A DNA stretch of 64,000 bases. Origin: Monoplex corrugatus. Lineage: Eukaryota > Mollusca > Gastropoda > Littorinimorpha > Ranellidae. The stretch is taken from NCBI GenBank assembly GCA_030674185.1, contig CM060306.1:37260483-37324482 (forward strand). Direction: 5' to 3'. The notes below the pieces were generated by a model. It was not told the origin of the DNA. It saw nothing but the letters and a program-made list of their open reading frames with translations, and made no database searches. This document shows, piece by piece, positions 56,955-64,000 of this stretch. Each line of letters starts with the position of its first letter. Position 1 is the first letter of the stretch. The translations under genes and the position numbers were made by a program.

Positions 56955-59739
56955 AAGAAATATCAAGACAGAGATGGAAAGACTTAACATTGGTATTTTA
57001 GGACTAGGGGAAGTGAGATGGAAGGGGGCAGGCATGATAACATCAGGAGAATACACAATGATATACTCTGGTGGTAACTCACATGAAAGAGGAGTAGGCA
57101 TCATGATGGACAAAGACAAATCAAAAGCAGTTAAGGGATACTGGGCTGTGTCCGACAGAGTGTTGCTGGTCAAATTGGGAGGAAAACCAATTGATATCAA
57201 CATCATTCAGGTGTATGCACCAACATCCGCAAGTTCTCAGGAAGACATCGACAACTTCTACGAAGTATTAGAGATGGCCAAAGTCCAATGTAAATCACAA
57301 GATGTTACTGTAATAATGGGAGATTTTAATGCTAAAGTGGGACATGATAGGGTGGAGGATATAGTTGGACCTCATGGCCTTGGTACGCAAAATGAAAGGG
57401 GTGAGAAACTTGTAGAATGGGCACAGATGAATGAGTTTATAGTAGGAAACACCTGGTCTGAGCAGCCTAATAGAAGAAAATGGACTTGGATGAGTCCAGG
57501 AGATAATACCAAAAATCAGATTGACTACATCCTGATCAACAAAAGATTTAGAAATTCTTTACTGTCAGCAAAAACACTACAGCGCAGACTGCAACAGTGA
57601 CCTCAATCCTGTAGTGAGAAGATTTAAACTGAAATTGAGGAAAAGGAAACAGACCAAAAAACAACATCAAATTAAACCTTGGACTCTTAAAAACAGATGA
57701 AGTGATACGTAAAAAATTTAGTGTACATGTTCAAAACAAATTCAGTGCTCTGGAAGACGTGGTGACAGTGAGGAACAATGAACAAAGTTGAGGAATTCGA
57801 TAAATGAAGCTTGTGAAGAAATCGCTAAAGTAGATAGAAAAGCAAAAAAGAACTGGATGACTAATGAATTTTTGAGCTTGATGGAGGAAAGGAGGAAGGC
57901 AAAGAGAATGAGGAGATCTACAGGAAGATAAACAAGGAGATCAGGAATAGGTGCAATGAAGCTAAAGAAGCTTGGCTGAAATCAAAGTGCAAAGAAATGG
58001 AAGACCGACACAAAACGGATCCTCAGGGTATGCACAGACGAAATGAAGAAATTGTCCACGGAAAAAATACATGCACATCAACTGGTTGCTTGAATTCGAA
58101 AGATGGCACGCTTATCATGGACAAAGAAAAAATATTAGACAGATGGGGAGAGCACATTAAAGACCTTTTTGAGGATGACAGAAACGAAGAAAAACATTAT
58201 ACGACAGAACTTTGGAGGAACACCCATAATGAAAGATGAAGTTAGAGCGGCACTGAAAAAGATGAAACCGGGAAAAGCCCCAGGACCAGACAACATTACT
58301 ACAGAGATGATTGAAGCCCTGGAGGAATTTGGCATAGAAAAAATAACAGTCCTCCTAAATGAAATTTACGACACTGGAAAAATCCCCAAAGATATGTCAA
58401 AATCAATTTTCATTGCACTTCCAAAGAAGACAGGGGCTATAGAATGCGAACTCCATCGCACAATCAGTTTGATGAGCCATGTAACAAAACTCCTGTTAAG
58501 AATAGTCATGATGAGGACAAGGAATAGAATCAAAAGAAAAATAGCAGAAGAACGGTGTGGATTTGTGGAGGGGAAAGGAACTATTAATGCCATATACATG
58601 TACATCCTATGAACTATCATAGAGAGGTCAAATGAGATGAATAAGGATTTGTATTTATGCTTTGTTGACTACACCAAGGCTTTCGATCGGGTAAGACATG
58701 ATGAATTGATGAACCAACTGGAGAGACTCAATGTTGATGGAAAAGATCTACGAATAATCAGAAATATGTACTGGGAACAAACAGCTGCAATGAGAATAGA
58801 AAACAATGTAAGTTCTTTCCAAAATATCAAAAGAGGAGTCAGACAGGATTGTATTTTGTCACCAGATCTGTTTTCACTTTACAGCGAAAACATCATGAGA
58901 AACCTAGAAGAAGACCCTGGATTAAAGGTTGGAGGGAAAATGATAAACAACATTCGATATGCAGATAACACCGTGCTAATTGCAGAAAGTGAAAGAGACC
59001 TACAAAACCTTGTGAATATACTAGAAATAGAAAGCAAAGGTAAGGGGTTGGAACTAAACAGCAGGAAGACTGAAGTCATGGTGATCATTAAAAAACATGA
59101 AATCCCCTCATGCAAAATAACAGCAAATGGCACAACCTTGACACAGGTTGATAAATTCAAATACCTGGGAACGATCATTTCATCAGACGGCAGATGCACA
59201 TCAGAAATAGCCGGCAGAATCGGCCAAGCCAAAACAGCATTCAAGAAGATTAAAAGCATTCTTACCAACAAATGCCTATCAATTAACATCAGGAAGAGAG
59301 TTCTTTAATGTTATATAGAACCAATACTGTTGTACGGATGCGAGGCGTGGACAGTCAACAAACAAAGCCAGAACAAGATTGAGGCAGCCGAGATGTGGTT
59401 TCTAAGAAGAATGTTGAGGGTTCCATGGACAGCAAAGAAAACAAACGAGACAGTCTTGATGGAGGCAAACACAAGTAGATCACTCATAAGGAAGATTAGG
59501 AAAAGACAGGCAACATTTATAGGCCATTTTATGAGGAAGGGGGATTTGGAGCACCTGGTCACAACGGGAAAGCTGGAAGGAAAGAGAACACCGGGTAGAC
59601 CAAGGGAGAAAATGCTGGACGGACGTGCATAGTGGCTGGGGACGAGGAAGGGTGGGGGAGATGCTGGGGGCAACGAAAGATAGAGGCAGATGGAAGTCCA
59701 TGATTGCCAATGCCATACGGCAGGGCACCTGTGATGATG
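56955..59739 (+). mobile_element. RTE/BovB-type element copy i, most complete copy
   Basis: Endonuclease frame 56,974-57,600 (LGLGEVRWKGAG, QVYAPTSAS, MGDFNAKVG, IDYILINKRF), with the closing SDH changed to SDL at about 57,600. Linker is broken (57,600-58,240). RT: 58,169-58,612 (KDEVRAALKKMKPGKAPGPD), 58,637-59,308 (CFVDYTKAFDRVRHDEL; catalytic box mutated to IRYADNTVLIAE), 59,330-59,632 (GCEAWTVNKQSQNKIEAA, PWTAKKTNETVLMEA). The 3' end is CAGGGCACCTGTGATGATG. It is flanked by TAATG repeats on both sides. Point lesions at both active sites mean it is inactive. Confidence 0.92.
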
Positions 59740-60345
59740 AATGTAATGTAATGTAATGTAATGTCGTTTCGTGTCGTATCCTATCGTGTCATATAATATA
59801 ATATAATATAATATAATATAATATAATTAATATAATATAATATAATATAATATAATATAATATAATATAATATAATATAATAATAATATAATATAATATA
59901 TATAATATAATATAATATAATATAATATAATATAATATAATATATATATATAATATAATATAATATTATATAACATAATATAATATAATATAATATAATA
60001 ATATAATATAATATAATATAATATAATATAACATAACATAATATAATATAATGTGGTGTGACGTCACGTGGTGTGACGTGGTGTGACGTGACGTGACGTG
60101 ATATAACATAACGTAACGTGACATGAAACAAGGGACACGTCATGACATGACCTGACCTCACGTGACGTGACATGACTGCACGTGACGTCACGTCACGTGC
60201 AGTCATGACATGGCATGGTATAACATAACATAACATGCATGGCATAACATAACATAACGTGACGTAACGTCACGTGACGTAACGCCACGTGACGTAACAT
60301 AACATAACATATCACAATCATCAATATTATCCAGAAATATCCAAC
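59740..60345. repeat. Pentanucleotide array: TAATG, ATAAT, then ACGTG types
   Basis: (AATGT)n to 59,764, a short mixed stretch, (ATAAT)n from about 59,790 to 60,050 with 2-4 nt slips, then GTGAC/ACGTC pentamers to 60,170, and AACAT/AACGT pentamers to about 60,312. The five-base period is kept while composition changes from AT-only to CpG-rich. The long minus-strand frames (Tyr/Ile-rich) are artefacts. Confidence 0.95.
60171..60207. repeat. Perfect 17-bp palindrome with 3-nt loop
   Basis: CATGACTGCACGTGACG (60,171-60,187), TCA, then its exact reverse complement (60,191-60,207). It contains TGACGTCA at 60,183-60,190 and two CACGTG boxes, sites that CREB/ATF and bHLH factors bind in animals; here they probably come from the pentamer array. 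Confidence 0.85.
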
Positions 60346-60454
60346 GATTCTATTTGGGATTCTGAGCAACAACGCCTCACCTCTGGCCAGACAATCACCT
60401 CCCAACTCCCGACGCCAGACGTTAGCCATATTGCCAAGCAAAAAGGGGCTGCTC

Positions 60455-61005
60455 AGCCACTGGACCAAGAGAACAACCCTGGGACATAGTCATACAATGC
60501 ACTCTAGCCAGGTCCATCTCAGCCACTGGACCAAGAGATCAAATCCTGGGACAGAGCCACGCTATGCACTCTAGCCAGTTTCATCCAGCCACTGGACCAA
60601 GAGATCAAATCCTGGGACAGAGCCACACGATGCACTCTAGCCAGTTCCATCCCAGCCACTGGACCAAGAGAACAAATCCTGGGACAGAGCCACACGATGC
60701 ATTCTAGCCAGTTCCATCCCAGCCACTGGACCAAGAGATCAAATCCTGGGACAGAGCCACGCTATGCACTCTAGCCAGTTCCATCCCAGCCACTGGACCA
60801 AGAGAACAAATCCTGGGACAGAGCCACGCTATGCACTCTAGCCAGTTTCATCCCAGCCACTGGACCAAGAGAACAAATCCTGGGACAGAGCCACGCTATG
60901 CACTCTAGCCAGTTTCATCCAGCCACTGGACCAAGAGAACAAATCCTGGGACAGAGCCACACGATGCACTCTAGCCAGTTTCATCCCAGCCACTGGACCA
61001 AGAGA
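60455..61005. repeat. 66-68-bp satellite, about 8 units
   Basis: Each unit has CCACTGGACCAAGAGAnCAA, TCCTGGGACAGAGCCAC and TGCACTCTAGCCAG. The unit varies at ACACGATG/ACGCTATG and at CATCCCAGCC/CATCCAGCC. The following 61,006-61,350 is unique-looking. Confidence 0.95.
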
Positions 61006-61350
61006 GAACGACAGAGCCCTTCTTTGCTTCATTCTGGGCTTTCGTCTCTCTTCTGGTCAGCTCGCCCAACTGCCACTTCACCTATCCGCCAGCTCTCCTC
61101 CCCTTGCAATAGTCTCGACACATAGCAGTCGGAGGCTTCCAATGTTGTTTTATTAAAACCTCAAGTGGGTGGGGAGGGGGTTCATTCATTCGTAACAGAG
61201 GGCAGATATGATGCTCCAGGCTCTTCCTCTTTTACTGTTCAGCTGGGTTTAACATGCTCCCAAAGGGCTCCCAAGTTTGCTGGTTGTTTTTTGTTTTTTT
61301 TCTGTTTCAAGAACTCCTCTATGGCAAATACTCCATAGATGGGGAACACC

Positions 61351-61622
61351 GTGACGTGGTGTGACGTCACGTGGTGTGACGTCACGTGACGTGATATAAC
61401 ATAACGTAACGTGACATGAAACAAGGGACACGTCATGACATGACCTGACCTCACTTGGTCCAGTGGTTGGATGGAACTGGCTAGAGTGCATCGTGTGGCT
61501 CTGTCCCAGGATTTGTTCTCTTGGTCCAGTGGTTGGATGGAACTGGCTAGAGTGCATCGTGTGGCTCTGTCCCAGGATTTGTTCTCTTGGTCCAGTGGTT
61601 GGATGGAACTGGCTAGAGTGCA
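61351..61622. repeat. Rearranged copy: pentamer island plus inverted satellite units
   Basis: 61,351-61,454 repeats the pentamer island in the same orientation, with a 66-nt exact match to about 60,096-60,161. Directly at about 61,455 it switches to about 2.5 satellite units in reverse complement to those at 60,455-61,005. These inverted units share CCATCCAACCACTGG, a variant absent from the main array. Confidence 0.9.
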
Positions 61623-61639
61623 TAAGAAATAGAATTATG

Positions 61640-62540
61640 GGTAAGTTGTTTCACTGTGTTAAGACTATGTATAAAGACGTCAAAAATAAGATTAGATGTG
61701 AGGCAAAATTCATTTATTAAGGTTTGTTTATACTGAAGGTGTAAAGCAAGGTGCTCTCTGCTGCCTTGTCTCGTTTTCTCTTTTTATCAATGAATTAGCT
61801 GTATATATTGTTACTAATGATAGACATGGTGTTACTTTATCTACGCACATGGCAGACATAACTATAATAATTTTTGAAATATCATATTAGTGTTTGAAAC
61901 TACTATAAAATTCAGATTCTGTTGAACAATCTCTATAGAAATGCTAGCAAATTTTAACTGAAGGTGAATATGCAAACCGTAATGGAATAGACTTTTGCCC
62001 AAGAGAATGTTTTGGCAGGTCGCGAAACATGGCACTACGGCAATTTAGGAAACTTAGCCGTAAATGCATGCAAATACCTTGGAATCTACTTCACAATAAA
62101 ACTGAGTAGCAGTTTTATATGTGACAGTCTGGTTACACGAAAAAAACAATCTAGTTTGACTATTTTAAGTGACTTACCTAAATTTGAATGTAACTCAGTA
62201 GGCATTTTCCTGAAGCTATTTGATTCACCAAAGTATAGTATGAAACAGAGATATGGGAACTAGAGAAAAGATTGCAAACAGAAAACAATACGCACACAGT
62301 AAATGGTATGATTTACAGAGAAATCGCAATATTCCCATTACATGCTAATTCTTTCGTTTGATGTAAAAGATCCTGGCTAAAGTTAACACGTGAACATGAT
62401 ACTAGGTTACCTGCTAAAACAAGTTTACAAAATGTGATATGATTTAGATTGCAGATAACCATCTGTTGCTCGCATGTGTTTCAGTCAACATGGATTGGAT
62501 TTGGTACCGGAAAACCAAAGAGTAGAAAGTGTAAATATTT
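61640..62540 (+). pseudogene. Non-LTR RT relic (family U), second copy
   Basis: Parallel to 745-1,640: TGAAGGTGTAAAGCAAGGTG, then CTGCCTTGTCTCGTTTTC, ACATGGCAGACATAA, and the C-terminal LPAK-like part. The catalytic region is deleted around 61,880. Both copies have similar decay and neither gives a full frame. Confidence 0.6.
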
Positions 62541-62542
62541 TC

Positions 62543-62679
62543 ATTAATAATAATAATAATAATAATTACAATATTTATATAGCGCAGAATCTTGATAAAA
62601 TCAAATCTAAACGCTGAAACAGACACACACACACGCACGCACGCACGCACACACACGCACGCACGCACACACACGCACT

Positions 62680-62728
<49 letters not shown>

Positions 62729-64000
62729 ACACACCACACACGCACACGCACACGGCTATAAATGGGGAGAAAGAATAAAAGCAATGGAAAATTATAGAGA
62801 GCATATTATATACAATTATATATTGCAATGTGATTCCCCTCGAGTGGAGACAGGCTGCAGAGGGGATTGAGTGAGGTCAGGATTTTATGCAGAGGAGAAA
62901 AGGTGAGTTTTGAGAGCGGACTTGAAAAAGACAAAAGTAGGTTGCTGACGGATTGAGAGAGGAAGTTTGTTCCAGGAGAGCGGACCAGAAACAGAGAAGG
63001 CTCGTGGAACCATAGGTATTGAGCTTAGTGCGTGGAAAGCGAAAAGTCAGAGGATCGGAGGCAGAGCGGAGGGTACGTGAGGGAAGATAGATCTCAAGTA
63101 GGCTTGACAGGTAATCGGGGGCTGCGTTATTGAGGCTTTTGTAGCACATGGTGTCTAGTTTGTACTGTATGCGCTTTGATACAGGGAGCCAGTGAAGTTG
63201 TGCCAGGAGAGGAGTTTATGTGGTCAGTTTTTTCTTTTTGAGTACAAGGCGTGCAGCATTGTTTTGAATGCACTGTAGGATGTGAGTGGTGGAGGCAGGA
63301 AGACCAGACAGGAGTGAATTGCAATAGTCAATGCGAGACATTATGAAGGAGAGAACGAGTTTTGCAGTTGTTTCCACAGAGAGATACTTTCCTGATCAGG
63401 CTTATACGATGGAGGTGATAGTAGCATGATCTGGCAGTTTGAGAAACAAAGTTGTTCATGGAGAGGGTAGAGTCAATGCAGACACCAAGGTTTTTAGCTG
63501 AATCAGAAATTGGGACTGATGTGTTACATAATGGGAGAGAAAGAGGAGGCAGCTGAGAAAGTTTCTGACGGGTGCCAATGAGGATAGCTTCTGTCTTGTC
63601 ATCATTTAGCTGAAGTTTGTTGTATGTCATCCAATTTTTAATGTCCGAGTAACACTCAGTGGTGCGAGTCAGGAGGCGCTGTATATTGTCAGGTGAGTCA
63701 CTGTCTTGAAGTTGGGTGTCATCAGCATAGAAGTGGTGTTTTATAAGGAGTTGATGATGGTGGACAGGGGGGAGGTGTAAAGAGTGAAAAAAAACAGGGC
63801 CAAGGACAGATCCTTGTGGAACACTACAGGTCAGGTATGCAGGTTGAGAGTAAGTGCCATTGATGAGAACAGTTTGTTTTCTGTTTGATAGATATGAAGT
63901 GAACCAGGAGAGAGCAATGTCAGAGATGCCAAAAGTATGATGAAGTCTAGAAAGGAAGAATACCATGATGAATGGTATCAAAGGCTGCAGACAGATCAAG
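62543..64000 (-). mobile_element. CR1/L2-type non-LTR element n, runs off the window
   Basis: Minus strand from the window edge: RT frame 63,999-63,328 (VPQGSVLGPVFF, HFYADDTQLQDSDSP, WMTYNKLQLNDDKTEAILIG, AKNLGVCIDSTLSM), then shifted frames to 62,877 (MCYKSLNNAAPDYLSSLL, RTLRSASDP). The catalytic YADD is intact. The 3' UTR has a CA/CG tract (62,620-62,755 on plus) and ends with a TATAGCGC-type motif followed by ATT repeats (62,543-62,580). It resembles element m in layout. The 5' part is outside the window. Confidence 0.8.

Noticed and set aside
59781..60245. A 154-codon Tyr/Ile-rich frame.
   Set aside because: Translation of ATAAT pentamer repeats.

Overview
The window looks like nuclear DNA from an animal, most likely a gastropod mollusc. 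The evidence is intron-split coding sequence with GT-AG junctions, dense microsatellites and minisatellites, many decayed copies of RTE/BovB-type non-LTR retrotransposons, a HERO-type retrotransposon with a restriction-like endonuclease, a Penelope-like element, CR1/L2-type elements, and a tRNA-derived SINE whose body I recall from caenogastropods. That last point is memory, not a search. No bacterial operon, phage, CRISPR array or rRNA gene is visible.

Layout. 1-7 kb: SINE pieces, reverse-transcriptase (RT) relics and two decayed RTE copies. 7.0-9.0 kb: microsatellites and an 18-unit 78-bp satellite. 9-21 kb: relics of several non-LTR families, two damaged HERO copies (13.7-16.0 kb plus; 16.75-18.9 kb minus) and an RTE copy. 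21.8-44.4 kb: the one host gene I can model, a minus-strand SLC46-like (proton-coupled folate transporter family) membrane transporter. Its seven coding exons join in phase into about 500 residues. Its introns hold a nearly intact HERO element (22.7-26.4 kb), a near-identical truncated HERO tail beside it, RTE copies, S1 SINEs, two minisatellites and long CA/CT tracts. 44.9-45.8 kb: an 80-bp perfect inverted repeat embedded in TG/CA tracts. 46.0-48.3 kb: a Penelope-like element with a GIY-YIG domain. 48.5-59.7 kb: RTE copies, a CR1/L2-type element, SINEs, and a possible relic of a second SLC46-like exon. 59.7-61.6 kb: a pentanucleotide array running into a 67-bp satellite, part of which is repeated in inverted order. 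61.6-64 kb: an RT relic and a CR1/L2-type element that runs off the window.

How the parts relate. The transporter is the only plausible functional host product. The rest is a record of insertion on insertion: an RTE inside another non-LTR element, a foldback element with an 11-bp target duplication inside a SINE, and a 32-nt Penelope sequence inside an RTE endonuclease gene. The most interesting system is the HERO family. All four copies carry the same 3' tail: a tRNA-like unit with pol III box-like motifs, then a hairpin-bearing body, as if a SINE were built into the LINE's 3' UTR. All comparisons were made by eye.
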